Assembly (NCBI GenBank): GCA_019285715.1 | Contig: CP079108.1 | Coordinates: 2,061,001 to 2,125,000, forward strand | Source: Sphingosinicellaceae bacterium | GTDB taxonomy: Bacteria; Pseudomonadota; Alphaproteobacteria; Sphingomonadales; Sphingomonadaceae | DNA: 64,000 bases | Reading direction: 5' to 3' | Shown here: positions 54,344 through 63,920 of the stretch, piece after piece | Numbering within the stretch: the stretch's first letter is position 1 | Layout of the letters: each line of letters opens with the position of its first letter | Made by a program: the position numbers and the translations under genes | The notes under the pieces: model-generated | Told to the model about the DNA's origin: nothing | Database searches by the model: none | What the model saw: the letters and a program-made list of their open reading frames with translations, nothing else

Positions 54344-54777
54344 GGCAGGCGACACGCTCACTAGCGCGAGACCAAACCCGCGCGGACGGATGGCCCGAGG
54401 TCCTGCGCTTTCTAGCTGCTGGCGGGGCTCTGTCGACGAGCTGTGATCCCGCTTGCGCCCTGCTTTGTCTGATGAGGGCGCAATTACGTTTGTGTCCCAT
54501 ACGGATGCAACATCGTCCGGTTCGGTCGAGACGCTACCTGAAAGCAGCCGGACTGTTAGCGCCACTCCGTGCCATTCAGCCGGCACATTGGAGCGCCCGA
54601 AACTAGCCGTAGGACCGAGATGAACAGGCGTTCGGTTCAGAGAAACGACATAGCACTTCCGAACGTCGGCAACAGGGTCGTAATCACCTGCGACATCGTC
54701 GCGGTTAGGTACGCTTCTTCCCTGCCGTCACCGCGCGATAGCGCAGTGACGACGGATGCCGGATTGGTGGCCTGGCT
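54344..54777. other. Intergenic stretch between P450 and DUF3253
   Basis: No convincing coding frame is seen on either strand. A hairpin is listed separately at 54727-54750. Confidence 0.4.
54727..54750 (-). terminator. Stem-loop downstream of the DUF3253 gene
   Basis: GTCACCGCGC, loop GATA, GCGCAGTGAC: a stem of nine pairs with one C-A mismatch, 27 bp beyond the DUF3253 stop in its sense. No T-run follows, so the terminator role is tentative. Confidence 0.4.
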
Positions 54778-55014
54778 TCAATCATCGCCGAGACGGCCGA
54801 TCCTGTACGGTCCTGATCGCGTTGACAGAGGTCGTCCCTTCCAACTCAGCCGTACCAGCCCGTCGCGGACCAGCCCGTCGATCGCGGCGTGCACCACTGG
54901 CATCGCGTCGTGCCAGTCCAGCGCGATAGCGCGCGCCACCTCGCTCGGGCAGATCGTCGCGTCCGGTCTGCGGCGCGCGAGCAGAGACAGCGTCGCGGCC
55001 CTTGGATCGGTCAT
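54778..55014 (-). CDS. DUF3253 small winged-helix-like protein
   Basis: This 78-residue protein (ATG 55014, or 87 residues from 55041) has TDPRAATLSLLARRRPDATI, CPSEVARAIA, VHAAIDGLVRDGLVRLSWKG and SGPYRIGRLGDD. This is the DUF3253 pattern of a compact winged helix. It could bind DNA or RNA; the role is unknown. Confidence 0.8.
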   Translation of the reverse strand: MTDPRAATLSLLARRRPDATICPSEVARAIALDWHDAMPVVHAAIDGLVRDGLVRLSWKGRPLSTRSGPYRIGRLGDD

Positions 55015-55219
55015 TCGAATTACGTCAGCCCCGCACATCACCCAGTCAAGCCGCGGAAGCAGCTAGCTGCCTTATTTAGTTGGTTCGTGTGACGCGATTT
55101 GACTGAAGGGGCTTGGCGGCCGCGTAGGACCAACATGAATGAGCGTCCGCTTGCACCGATCGCAAAGGCGATTTGACCGGCCGAATGTGGGTCTTCGTCG
55201 CCGCAGGACTGCTGGTTCG

Positions 55220-55844
55220 CTATCGGCCCGTTCTTCCGTCCGAACGCCTTATGGCGCGCTGGTAGGCGTCGCGCGCCGTGGCTTGGTAGAGGTAGGCCTG
55301 TTCAGCGTCGCCGAGGGTGATGCCACAGCTCCTTTGACCGAGACTCAGGGCGTAGGTTACTGAGATGTCGGCAGCGGTGAATGCATCGCCGGCGAGATAG
55401 AGTGAGCTGGCAAGCCGTTGGCTAACCAGCTTCAGCCGCTTCTTGAACGATTGCAGACACCAAGCCGCACCCCAGCTTTCCTCTCGGTCTCGGGCGCGGG
55501 GAAACGGCTGACGACGACGGGCATCATGAGGGTCGCCAGGCCGGCTTCACCCAAGTGCAGAAACTGCCGGTCGGCGGCGAAGCTCGGATCGTGCGGCGGT
55601 GGTGCCAGCGGCGTCGGCCCATAGCGCCGCATCAGATGCTCCATGATGGCGATCGACTCGACCATGACGACGTCGCCGTCCTCGATTGCTGGGATGTAGT
55701 CTGCAGGATTAACCGCCAGAAACGCGGGGTCCTGCTCGACGGCCAGCATGTCAACCTGCCGCACGCGGTAGGGAGACCCATCTCCTCCAGCACCCAGATG
55801 ACCCGGATCGATCGCGAAGCCCGTCCGCCCCAAACGGTTATCAC
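55220..55844 (-). pseudogene. Glutathione S-transferase, two frameshifts
   Basis: The pieces add to a normal-length GST (about 208 residues): GTG 55844 with WGGRASRSIRVIWVLEEMGL; then from about 55772 in another frame QVDMLAVEQDPAFLAVNPAD and VMVESIAIMEHLMRRYG; then from about 55475 in a third frame WGAAWCLQSFKKRLKLVSQ and YLAGDAFTAADISVTYALSL, to TAG at 55220. Both breaks look like single-base losses. Thioredoxin-fold N-domain and helical C-domain are both recognisable. Confidence 0.83.
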
Positions 55845-56093
55845 GCGCTGGGCCCTTCCGGGTTTGATTTAGGATCGAGTGTAGCGAAGCTTTTTGCTGT
55901 TGGCCGGTCAGACATACGAAGCTCAGCTTCAGGGAGGTCCGCTTGTCGCCCACAGCCGACGTTCAGGGCGTGCGGGCTTTCCCTAGAAAGCAGTCAGACC
56001 CACATTAACAAGTGTCGGCTTCAGAGCGCCTGCAGGGGGCCTTTCGACGTCTACTTGTGGGTCGTCCGCTGTTCGGTTTTCACTTGGATAAAT

Positions 56094-57548
56094 TCATCGC
56101 CTCTCGATCCATTCGATGGCGCTCTGCAAGGCAGGGTCGCGGCCGGCGGCACTGTCGGCAATAGTCGGCTTGACCAACACATCCGGGAGCACGCCTCGGT
56201 CGGGTTGCGGGGTCTGGGCGAAATTGCCGATGATCGGGATATCGAACTCCAGCCCGCTGCCCGGCAGCCGCACGAAGAAATAGCCGTTGCCGTTGATGCC
56301 GCGTAAATTGCCGCCGCTCGGCTCGCCGAACAACCGGACCAGCCGCGACTCCTGCGCCCGGCGGGCGAACGAGAAGGTGGCGGAGCTGCAGATCGGTCCG
56401 ATCAGCGCGGCAACGGGAAGGCCCAGGCCGGGGCCGACAGCGGGGATCGTGTCACTGTCTTCCCTACCGAGTTCGTAGAAACCGTTGCCGACGTCCGCGG
56501 CTGTCTCGCCGATCGTGCGGAAGCTCTCGTCCCAGGTATCGAGGTAGCGATCGAGAGCCTTCGATGTCCGGCGGTAACGGACCAACTGGCGGTACCCCTG
56601 GAAGGCGATGTCCTTGCCGGAGAGCCGAGCGAGGATGGCGTTCCCGCACTCGTTGCCGCCCTCGTTCTCGCGCAGGTCGATAACCAGGCCCGCAGCGCCT
56701 CCGAGCGAGTTCAAGCGTTCCGCCAGCCACGGCTCCCAAGCCCATTTGCTGTTGTACATGACCCAGCTTGGCATCGTCAGCACGGCAATCTTGCCGCGCA
56801 TCTCCCAAGTCCAGAAGGGTTCCGAGGTACCGTCGGTCTCGAGGGTATGGCGGGTCGAGCGTCGCTGCTCCGGTGTTAGCGCGGCGACGGTGACGTTAGC
56901 TTTGCGTCCTGAGGTGGTGCCGTATCCGATGTGGAACATGCCGCCCTGCGGTGGATGCAGCAGCGACTGAAAAATGTCGAACGTCTCGAACTTGTCGCTG
57001 TTCTGCATCGCCATTTGCGCGACACGCTTGGCGTCGTTGCTGCCGTCGGCCCGTGCGTAGCCAACCAGCTTCTTCAGCAGATGCACGGGCGCCTCGCCGT
57101 CGATCGAGCGAATCTCGGTGCCGGGCTGCAGGCCGAGGCCGCTGCGATCCGCGCGAGCGACCATGCGACCGTCGATCCATTCGAACTCGAACGGCATCCG
57201 GGTGGGACGTTCGAACAGCGCCTGCACCACCGCCTTCTTCTGGTTGTACGGATTGCACTGGGTGTGCCCGCAGCGGATCGTCGCGGTGAAGGCAGAGAGC
57301 AGGAGGAACTGCTCGTCGAGCGTCGTCGCGGCAGCATAGTCGCGCTTGAGTTTCCGCACGCGCGCGTCCGCCTCGCGCGGGGTCTGGTAGCGATAGAGAC
57401 CGGGATGGAGCGCCAGCGCGTCCCGGACGATATCGATATCGTCCGCCAGTTCGCCAGCGGACGGAGCGGCCCGCAGCCCACTGTACGGCGTGAGCATCGC
57501 GGCGGTGCCGCCCGCCAGTAGGCGGCGTCGTGTGAGGATCGTGTTCAT
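56094..57548 (-). CDS. S41-family (C-terminal processing) peptidase, Tat-type signal
   Basis: This 484-residue protein has a twin-arginine-like signal (LTRRRLLAGGTAAML). The core includes a PDZ-like region (LGLQPGTEIRSIDGEAPVHLL), GLVIDLRENEGGN and AALIGPICSSATFSFARRAQ, in which the Ser of SSAT is the catalytic residue expected of S41 peptidases. It ends near DPALQSAIEWIERR. It is probably periplasmic. It lies 59 bp after a membrane-bound AraC-type regulator on the same strand, so the two form an operon. Confidence 0.9.
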   Translation of the reverse strand: MNTILTRRRLLAGGTAAMLTPYSGLRAAPSAGELADDIDIVRDALALHPGLYRYQTPREADARVRKLKRDYAAATTLDEQFLLLSAFTATIRCGHTQCNPYNQKKAVVQALFERPTRMPFEFEWIDGRMVARADRSGLGLQPGTEIRSIDGEAPVHLLKKLVGYARADGSNDAKRVAQMAMQNSDKFETFDIFQSLLHPPQGGMFHIGYGTTSGRKANVTVAALTPEQRRSTRHTLETDGTSEPFWTWEMRGKIAVLTMPSWVMYNSKWAWEPWLAERLNSLGGAAGLVIDLRENEGGNECGNAILARLSGKDIAFQGYRQLVRYRRTSKALDRYLDTWDESFRTIGETAADVGNGFYELGREDSDTIPAVGPGLGLPVAALIGPICSSATFSFARRAQESRLVRLFGEPSGGNLRGINGNGYFFVRLPGSGLEFDIPIIGNFAQTPQPDRGVLPDVLVKPTIADSAAGRDPALQSAIEWIERR

Positions 57549-57607
57549 GAGGGCGGTTGCTGACACGACCGGACCGTCCAATCGCCTCAAATTCGGCAAA
57601 CCCGCGA

Positions 57608-58714
57608 CTATTTCGGTTTTGAGCCGTGTGTTTGCCGATAGGCGGACGGGCTGCAGCCGAAGGCCGCACGAAAGGCCCGGTTGAAACTCGCCTTCGAGCT
57701 GAACCCGCAATCCAGCGCGAGGTCGAGCAGGTCGTCGTCGGTGCCGGCGCGAAGGCGGGCGGCGACTTCCTCGGAGCGAAGCCGGTTGATGAACGCCGCG
57801 AAGTTCTGGCCCAGGCCCTCGTTGAAGGCGCGCGAGATGTAGGCGCTGTTGGTGCCCAGTGTCCGCGCCAGGCTCGAGACGCTGAGCTCCGGGTCGGCAT
57901 AAAGGCGCTCGCGGCGAACGCGCTCGGCCCACGCGTCCGCGCGCGTCTTCCAGCTGGGGGACGGAGGCAATGATGGCTCTGCATCCACCATCTGGGGAAA
58001 CGGCAAGGCAGCATGCCGCCAGCCTTCGATCGCGATGAACAGCGCAATCGCCGCGATCCCGACATACAAGCCCATCAGGCCGCCATATCCTAGTGGCCGG
58101 ACAAGATCGGTCACGCCATAGGCCGCCCATACCGCCAGCAGGACGAACAAGGCTGCGACCGCGCGGCTGAGCCAGGCCAGCGCGAACCGGTGGTCGTCGC
58201 TGCGCTGCCGGGGCAGCCAGGCGTCGTAGCGCCGGATCAACGACCGGCTTGCCGCGCCGTAGATCACCAGCCCCGCTACGACGCCTATGCCGGTGATGGC
58301 GTCGTAAGCGATCGACGATCGGTCGAGCCATTCGTTCTTGAACGGCTGCCGCAGCGAGACGAACGCCCCGCCGAGGTACGCAAACTGGACGCCGGCGGGC
58401 ATGACATGGCGCCATCCAGCGACGGGCCACCGGCCATGTATCAAGGCATGGTTATAAAGGTAGGCGAGTGGCGCGATCGCCAGTGAAATGGCGAACGGCG
58501 CAAAGCTGAGCCAGCGCCACTTATCGTAAAATCCGGCAAAGCCGATCATCCAGGGCGTGATCATGCCGGCAAGAATGACGAGTAAGGCCGCCAGCGTGCG
58601 ATTGGCTGGCCGGTTTCTAGTCTGCCGAGCTAACGCCGTGGCGAGCAGTACAAGCTGAATGGTGACGACTGCCAACAGCGCTGTCCGCCAACCGAAGACA
58701 AGCAAATTCTCCAT
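57608..58714 (-). CDS. Membrane-anchored AraC-family regulator (7TM-HTH)
   Basis: This 368-residue protein has about seven hydrophobic helices from residue 8 to 235 (e.g. LLAVVTIQLVLLATALA, GLMGLYVGIAAIALFIAI), then a cytoplasmic AraC domain (SVSSLARTLGTNSAYISRAF, LDLALDCGFSSKASFNRAFRAAFG). It is a membrane-embedded transcription factor that could sense an envelope or ligand signal directly. It precedes the S41 peptidase gene on the same strand and is likely its regulator. Confidence 0.88.
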   Translation of the reverse strand: MENLLVFGWRTALLAVVTIQLVLLATALARQTRNRPANRTLAALLVILAGMITPWMIGFAGFYDKWRWLSFAPFAISLAIAPLAYLYNHALIHGRWPVAGWRHVMPAGVQFAYLGGAFVSLRQPFKNEWLDRSSIAYDAITGIGVVAGLVIYGAASRSLIRRYDAWLPRQRSDDHRFALAWLSRAVAALFVLLAVWAAYGVTDLVRPLGYGGLMGLYVGIAAIALFIAIEGWRHAALPFPQMVDAEPSLPPSPSWKTRADAWAERVRRERLYADPELSVSSLARTLGTNSAYISRAFNEGLGQNFAAFINRLRSEEVAARLRAGTDDDLLDLALDCGFSSKASFNRAFRAAFGCSPSAYRQTHGSKPK

Positions 58715-59351
58715 GGCGGACGACTAGCATGACGATCGCTTACGGACGCAAGTATCATTGGTCGCCGAGCTGACGGCCACGCTCTGGCTGCTGCTGATTA
58801 ACGAACGTCTGGAACTGGAAGCGGAAAACGACTGGTGGATGACTGCATTTGGGTCGTCGCAGTCGCGAAGCTGCCGGTTCGCAAACGCTCCAAACTCGGA
58901 CGCTCAGGTTGGCGATCTGGGCCCTCGAAAGCCGCTATTCGTTGAGCGCGATCATTCCCGTTTTTCCATCTCCGAGCGGCAATTTCGGGAAAGAGCTACT
59001 GGGAACAGATTTCGGGAAAGCGGATGTCTTGGACGGCTGTCAGCGCGACCGACGAGGCAACGGTCTCGCTAAGGGTTCGTTTTCGGGAAAGCTGGTCACG
59101 CGGCCGACCGAGCGCCATCGTCTAGGTGTCGGCGCGCAGCCAGCATGAATGTATGACCGAAGTTGGGAAGCTGGGAACGGGACGCGGATGTCCGGCTATG
59201 GGGCTTGCCAACTTGAGTGCCATCCAACATGAAACTTGCTTGTCACTCTAGTCGGTCTCGAAGCACCCTGTGAATGGGGATTCATCTCGGACCACGATGC
59301 GGTGACAGCCTCATCCTACGCCAATTTGCCGCGATCCGCGATCACTCAGGA
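58715..59351. other. Intergenic stretch with short repeated motifs
   Basis: TTTCGGGAAAG is present at 58983-58993, 59010-59020 and 59081-59091. A 29-bp unit at 59144-59172 matches 62909-62937 in 25 of 29 positions. I see no convincing gene. It has the look of a decayed accessory segment. Confidence 0.4.
59144..59172 (+). repeat. 29-bp imperfect direct repeat, copy A
   Basis: CATGAA...GAAGTTGGGAAGCT, ending at 59172. Copy B is at 62909-62937. The last 14 bases are identical. The two copies bracket the penicillin acylase/amidohydrolase pair. Confidence 0.55.
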
Positions 59352-61529
59352 TCATTCGCCGGGATGATAGCGGCGCTCGATATGGCCGTTCAGCTCGTCC
59401 GGCCAGAAATAGACCGGGCGCAGGTTGCCGGTGGCGTAGCGTTCGGCCTGGTCCGCGAAATCGCGCGAGGTCGGGTCGCCACTCTCGCCCCCAGCGGTGA
59501 CCGCCCAGGCTCTTACCCTGTCGCCGAACTCGACGATCGCGACGAAGCTGTTGCCGCTGGAGCCATAGTAGTTCTTCGTGCTCGCGTACGGCCGCGCGCC
59601 GAACGAGGCGAGCGAGCCCCATTGCGCTGACGTGAAGCCGACGGGGATGCTTGGACGAGCATCGTCGAAATGCGGCTCGATGCTGTCGTCAAGGCGCTGG
59701 AAGCGGTTGATCCGGCCCCATGGCACCTGCCAGCCGCCGAAGTCGCGAGTCAGCCGGTCCGCCGCCCGCTGCAGCGCCGCGAGCTTGGCGTCGGGTGACA
59801 CGCGGGTCAGGATGTAGTCGGGGACGTTGATGCGCTCCTGCTTGGCGAACGCACCGACCTCGCTCCACAGCGTGTCGCCCCAGAATACCGCCAGCGAGGT
59901 CGCGGCGCTGTCCGTCGCCCATCGGTCATCCCAGCTGCGTAGCAGCGCCACGGGTCCGGCCAGCGACGCGCGGCGCCGATCGGTCGCGGGCAGCGCGTCG
60001 AACGCGGCGATCAGGGGCGGGAGCAGGCGCGCGAAGCCCGGCAGGTAGCTGTCGTAGGCCGCGAGGCGAAGGCCCTCGGGAGTGAAATCGTGCTTGCCGG
60101 TCAGCAGCAGTGTCGCGTGGCGGCCTCGGTCGTTCTCACCTGCCTCGTCCATGTATTTCGGGAAAGCCGCGCGCTTCGGACTGTCCGGACCGGCCGCGCC
60201 CCACGGCTCGTTGTTGGAGTTAAAGGCCCAGCCGACCGGCGGGCGGATCGCGTTGGGCAGGGTGGCGACGTCGTGCAGGCCCTTCCAATCGGTCGCCGGA
60301 TCGGCACCGTCGACGGGATGCGTGTAATCGAAACGGTCGGGCCGAACCGGCACGAACTGGGGATGGAGGTAGGCAATCTCGCCCTTGCGGTCAGCGAACA
60401 GCGTGGCGTTAGAGCTGTTGGCCTGCAGCGCGGCGACCTTCATGTACGAGGCGAGATCGGTCTGCTTGGTGCGCAGGAAGCTCTGCTCCAGCGCCGGGAT
60501 CGGGCGCCACATCAGCGCCGCCGCGATCCATTTGCCGCCCTCGACGCGCACGACGGGGCCGTGATGCGTGCGGTAGGTGATGAAGGTCCGCGTCGCCATG
60601 GTGCCACCGGGAGTGCGGTAGCCGATGGTGACCGGTACGGCGACGACCGGGCGCAGCGCCTTGCCGTAGCGGTAGGAGCGCTTGCCGCCCGCTGTGACGA
60701 TGGTCTCGGCGAATTCATCCACGTTATCCACGCCTGACGAGGTGTGCATCCAACCGGTCTGCGTGTTCCAACCCTGGTAGATGAAGAATTGCCCCCAGGT
60801 CGTCGCACCATAAGCGTTGAGGCCCTCGCCGCTGGTCATCTGCAGCTCGGAGCGGAAGTAGAAGCTGGTGTGCGGATTGATCAGCAGCAGTGCGTGGCCG
60901 TTCGCGGTGTTCACGGGCGCAATGGCGATGCCGTTCGAGCCCCGCGGCTCCTGCGGGCGCGCGCCGGTTTCTTCGGCGGATGCGGTCACCGGCGTCGCGC
61001 CGTAGAAGCTTTGCAGGCCGGACAGCGAGATTCGCTCGATGTCGCCGCCGATGCTGCCCTCCGTGAAGCTCAGCGCCATCCAGGGCTCGAAGCGGGTCAG
61101 GACTTTGGGATGCACCGCTGGATGCGTCGCGAGGTAGAAGTTCAGGCCGTCCGCCCAGGCATCCATCAACTTGCGCAGCCACGTGGGGCTCGCAGCGTAC
61201 TGACGCTGCAGCTCGGGCGGATTGACGTACAGGCGCTGGCGCAGGTCCGCCCAGATCGCGCCCTCGCCCTCAGCCTCGGCAGTGCGGCCGAGCGCGGTCA
61301 GGTAGTTCGCCTCGATCCGGCTGAAGTCGTCCTCCGCCTGCGCGTAGATCGCCCCGAACACGACCTCGGCATCGGTGGCGGCTGCGACGTGCGCGATGCC
61401 CCAGTCGTCGCGGGTGATAGACACCGCTGCTGCCTGCCGTGCCAGGTCCGGCGGCGGCGCGGCGTGAGCAGCGGTAGCGGCCGTGCCGAGCAAGAGGCAT
61501 TCCGCGACACGCCGGGCCAGTCTATTCAT
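59352..61529 (-). CDS. Penicillin acylase family (Ntn hydrolase) protein
   Basis: This 725-residue proenzyme has a signal peptide (LLLGTAATAAHAA). The alpha-chain segment includes VSITRDDWGIAHVAA. The self-cleavage site is near GSNG with Ser198 as the expected nucleophile of the beta chain. Further beta-chain segments are NPHTSFYFRSELQM and TTWGQFFIYQGWN. It is periplasmic and cleaves amide bonds, e.g. acyl-homoserine lactones or beta-lactam side chains; the substrate is not fixed by sequence. It is divergent from the amidohydrolase (49 bp between starts). Confidence 0.9.
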   Translation of the reverse strand: MNRLARRVAECLLLGTAATAAHAAPPPDLARQAAAVSITRDDWGIAHVAAATDAEVVFGAIYAQAEDDFSRIEANYLTALGRTAEAEGEGAIWADLRQRLYVNPPELQRQYAASPTWLRKLMDAWADGLNFYLATHPAVHPKVLTRFEPWMALSFTEGSIGGDIERISLSGLQSFYGATPVTASAEETGARPQEPRGSNGIAIAPVNTANGHALLLINPHTSFYFRSELQMTSGEGLNAYGATTWGQFFIYQGWNTQTGWMHTSSGVDNVDEFAETIVTAGGKRSYRYGKALRPVVAVPVTIGYRTPGGTMATRTFITYRTHHGPVVRVEGGKWIAAALMWRPIPALEQSFLRTKQTDLASYMKVAALQANSSNATLFADRKGEIAYLHPQFVPVRPDRFDYTHPVDGADPATDWKGLHDVATLPNAIRPPVGWAFNSNNEPWGAAGPDSPKRAAFPKYMDEAGENDRGRHATLLLTGKHDFTPEGLRLAAYDSYLPGFARLLPPLIAAFDALPATDRRRASLAGPVALLRSWDDRWATDSAATSLAVFWGDTLWSEVGAFAKQERINVPDYILTRVSPDAKLAALQRAADRLTRDFGGWQVPWGRINRFQRLDDSIEPHFDDARPSIPVGFTSAQWGSLASFGARPYASTKNYYGSSGNSFVAIVEFGDRVRAWAVTAGGESGDPTSRDFADQAERYATGNLRPVYFWPDELNGHIERRYHPGE

Positions 61530-61578
61530 GGCCGCGACGATATCCGCCGCCCAGCGCGCTCGCAAGGAATCACCCGGT

Positions 61579-62832
61579 ATGAAGTGGACCGCGCTCGCTG
61601 CCGCGCTGCTGATCACAGCCTCCCCCGCCACGGCGACGACGATCCTGTTGCGCCCGGCGCAGGTTTTCGACGGCGTCAACGCAACGCCGCATTTGGGCTG
61701 GCAGGTGCTGGTCGCCAATGACCGTATCGTCAGTGTCGGACCAAACCTTACCGCGCTTCCCGGGACCCGCATCATCGACCTGCCAGGTGCCACCCTGATG
61801 CCGGGCATGATCGAGGGGCACAGCCACCTGTTTCTCCATCCTTACAACGAGACACCGTGGGACGATCAGGTGCTGCACGAGGCACTCGCGCTGCGGACGG
61901 CGCGCGCGGTGGTGCAGGCGCGTGCGACGCTGATAGCGGGCTTCACCAGCGAGCGCGACCTCGGCACCGAGGGCGCGGGCTATGCCGATGTGGGCCTCAA
62001 GCAGGCTATCGACCTGGGAATCGTGCCCGGCCCCAGGCTGACCGTCGCGACCCGCGCCATCGTGGCGCGCGGCGCCTACGGACCGAAGGGTTACGAGCCC
62101 GGTGTCGCGGTGCCTCAGGGCGCGCAGGAGGTTAGCGGCGTCGACGAGATCGTCCGCGCCGTTCGCGACCAGATCGCCGGGGGTGCCGGGCTGATCAAGC
62201 TTTACGCCGACTATCACTACCAGGGCAGCGACGGCAGCCGGCCGACGCTGTCCCTGGCCGAGATGAGCGCCGCGGTCGCCGCAGCGCACGACGCCGGGCG
62301 GCTGGTCGCCGCGCATAGCGTCACCGAGGAGGGGATGCGCCGCGCCATCGCTGCCGGGGTCGACACGATCGAACACGGCTACGGCGGCACGGTCGCGATC
62401 TTCAAGGCGATGCACGATCACGGCATTGCGCTGTGCCCGACACTGGCGGCGTCCGACGCGGTGGCGCGCTATCGCGGCTGGAATGGCGAGGAGCCTGCAC
62501 CGCCGGGTGTCCTGCTCAACCGCCGCTCGTTCCAGATGGCGCGCGCCGCCAGCGTGCCGATCTGCATGGGCGGCGACGTCGGTGTCTTCGCGCACGGCAC
62601 GAACGCGCGCGAGATGGAGCTTATGCAGGCGGCGGGCATGCCCGCCGCGGCGGTGCTCGTCGCCGCGACCTCCGGCAACGCGCACATTTTCGGGCTTGAG
62701 AGCTCAATTGGCAGTATCAAGCCGGGTCTGGTCGCAGACCTTGTCGCCGTCGATGGCGATCCGACGCGCGCTATTGCAGCGGTTCGCAACGTCAAGCTGG
62801 TCATGAAGGGCGGATCGGTCATTGACCGCTAA
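61579..62832 (+). CDS. Amidohydrolase-family protein, secreted
   Basis: This 417-residue protein has a signal peptide (ALAAALLITASPATA). Metal-dependent amidohydrolase fold: first metal motif GHSHLF (H81, H83), AGAGLIKLYADYHYQ with the bridging Lys region, AAHSVTEEGM, DTIEHGYGG and MGGDVGVFAHG with a late Asp. The best-known relatives are Xaa-Pro dipeptidase/prolidase-like and imidazolonepropionase-like secreted hydrolases. It is divergent from penicillin acylase. Confidence 0.9.
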   Translation: MKWTALAAALLITASPATATTILLRPAQVFDGVNATPHLGWQVLVANDRIVSVGPNLTALPGTRIIDLPGATLMPGMIEGHSHLFLHPYNETPWDDQVLHEALALRTARAVVQARATLIAGFTSERDLGTEGAGYADVGLKQAIDLGIVPGPRLTVATRAIVARGAYGPKGYEPGVAVPQGAQEVSGVDEIVRAVRDQIAGGAGLIKLYADYHYQGSDGSRPTLSLAEMSAAVAAAHDAGRLVAAHSVTEEGMRRAIAAGVDTIEHGYGGTVAIFKAMHDHGIALCPTLAASDAVARYRGWNGEEPAPPGVLLNRRSFQMARAASVPICMGGDVGVFAHGTNAREMELMQAAGMPAAAVLVAATSGNAHIFGLESSIGSIKPGLVADLVAVDGDPTRAIAAVRNVKLVMKGGSVIDR

Positions 62833-62908
62833 GCCTTGGCAAGGCGGCTCTGTTCACTGAAAGCGCGCGCCGCTAAATTCGCGTGGTCAGCTGGGGAGGG
62901 AAAAGTCA

Positions 62909-62937
62909 CATGAACGAACGACGGAAGTTGGGAAGCT
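62909..62937 (+). repeat. 29-bp imperfect direct repeat, copy B
   Basis: The partner of 59144-59172: CATGAACGAACGACGG then AAGTTGGGAAGCT, four mismatches in 29. It lies 77 bp after the amidohydrolase stop. Confidence 0.55.
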
Positions 62938-63000
62938 AAGATGCGACCGTGAACGTCTGGATCTGGGTCAAAAGGTCATCAGCGCTTCAGACCGATCGGC

Positions 63001-63684
63001 TCAGGCTGCCTGCCCCATAAGGGGTTCGCCAGCAGTCGCCGGCATTGAGAAATAATGTCGGCGACGCAGACTGCTACCAGCTAGTCCAAAGCCCACGATG
63101 AACATTGTCCACAGCGTAGGCTCGGGAACGCCGGGTGTTGCGAAATCCTCATCATACATGGTGTCGGAAAATGCCGAGACCTGATACGCGAATGGCTCAT
63201 CAGCAGCACCGACGCTGTTGAACACGAGCCGAAGCGCGCCGCCAGCAGGAACCAAGATGTCGAAGAAACTGGGATCGCCGGGGAAATAGTTTCCGGAGGA
63301 TCCTTCGTCACCAAGATACCCCGCCTCGGGTGTGGCCGGATCGTAGGTTCGGCTGTACGCGGATGCGAAGATTACGGCGTCGGGGTCGTCGATCGTAATT
63401 TCATAGTAGACGTCTTGCGACGCATAGACCGCATCGACAGTACGGAATTCGTAGGTGACGCCGGGGTTCGTAATTCCAGGAAAAGGCGTCATTGTCGACC
63501 AGTCGCTAGGCGGCCTCGCCCGGGTCAGCCGTCCCTGCTGTGTCGCGTCCGAACCCGTCAGCGATATCGTGGTGTAAGGCAGCACTTCGGTGGCCCCTGC
63601 AGGTCCGACCGACAAGATCGCTGCGATGGCAGCACTCAACACCGCTGAACGATTCACTATCAAATCGCTGATTTTGAACGACAA
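63001..63684 (-). CDS. PEPxxW-type PEP-CTERM sorting-domain protein
   Basis: This 227-residue secreted protein has a signal peptide (AVLSAAIAAILSVGPAGA), a beta-rich middle, and the C-terminal sorting signal VPEPTLWTMFIVGFGLAGSS followed by LRRR. This signal marks it for processing by an exosortase, not present in the window. The short basic tail after the helix is typical, although it has 20 additional residues (YFSMPATAGEP...) past the usual end. Confidence 0.87.
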   Translation of the reverse strand: MSFKISDLIVNRSAVLSAAIAAILSVGPAGATEVLPYTTISLTGSDATQQGRLTRARPPSDWSTMTPFPGITNPGVTYEFRTVDAVYASQDVYYEITIDDPDAVIFASAYSRTYDPATPEAGYLGDEGSSGNYFPGDPSFFDILVPAGGALRLVFNSVGAADEPFAYQVSAFSDTMYDEDFATPGVPEPTLWTMFIVGFGLAGSSLRRRHYFSMPATAGEPLMGQAA

Positions 63685-63920
63685 TAGACAACAGATTTAG
63701 AATGGCAACGGTCGGACGACTTCGCTGGGTCATCCTTTGATGGTCTTTGGATAGGCCCGCATTGGGGATCGCGATTGCCTCCCGCCTCCACCTCGCAAAT
63801 CTGTACCAGGTGGCAGAGGCACCCGTAGCTCGTACTGATTACGTTTACAGTCGAGGTCCGGAACGCCCGGCCACGTGACGCGCTGTAGGCGGCTGGCGGG
63901 AAGCCCCAAGGAGATCCAGC

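Noticed and set aside
54569-55066. Plus-strand frame overlapping DUF3253
   Set aside because: Ser/Arg-rich shadow; the minus strand has the recognisable protein.
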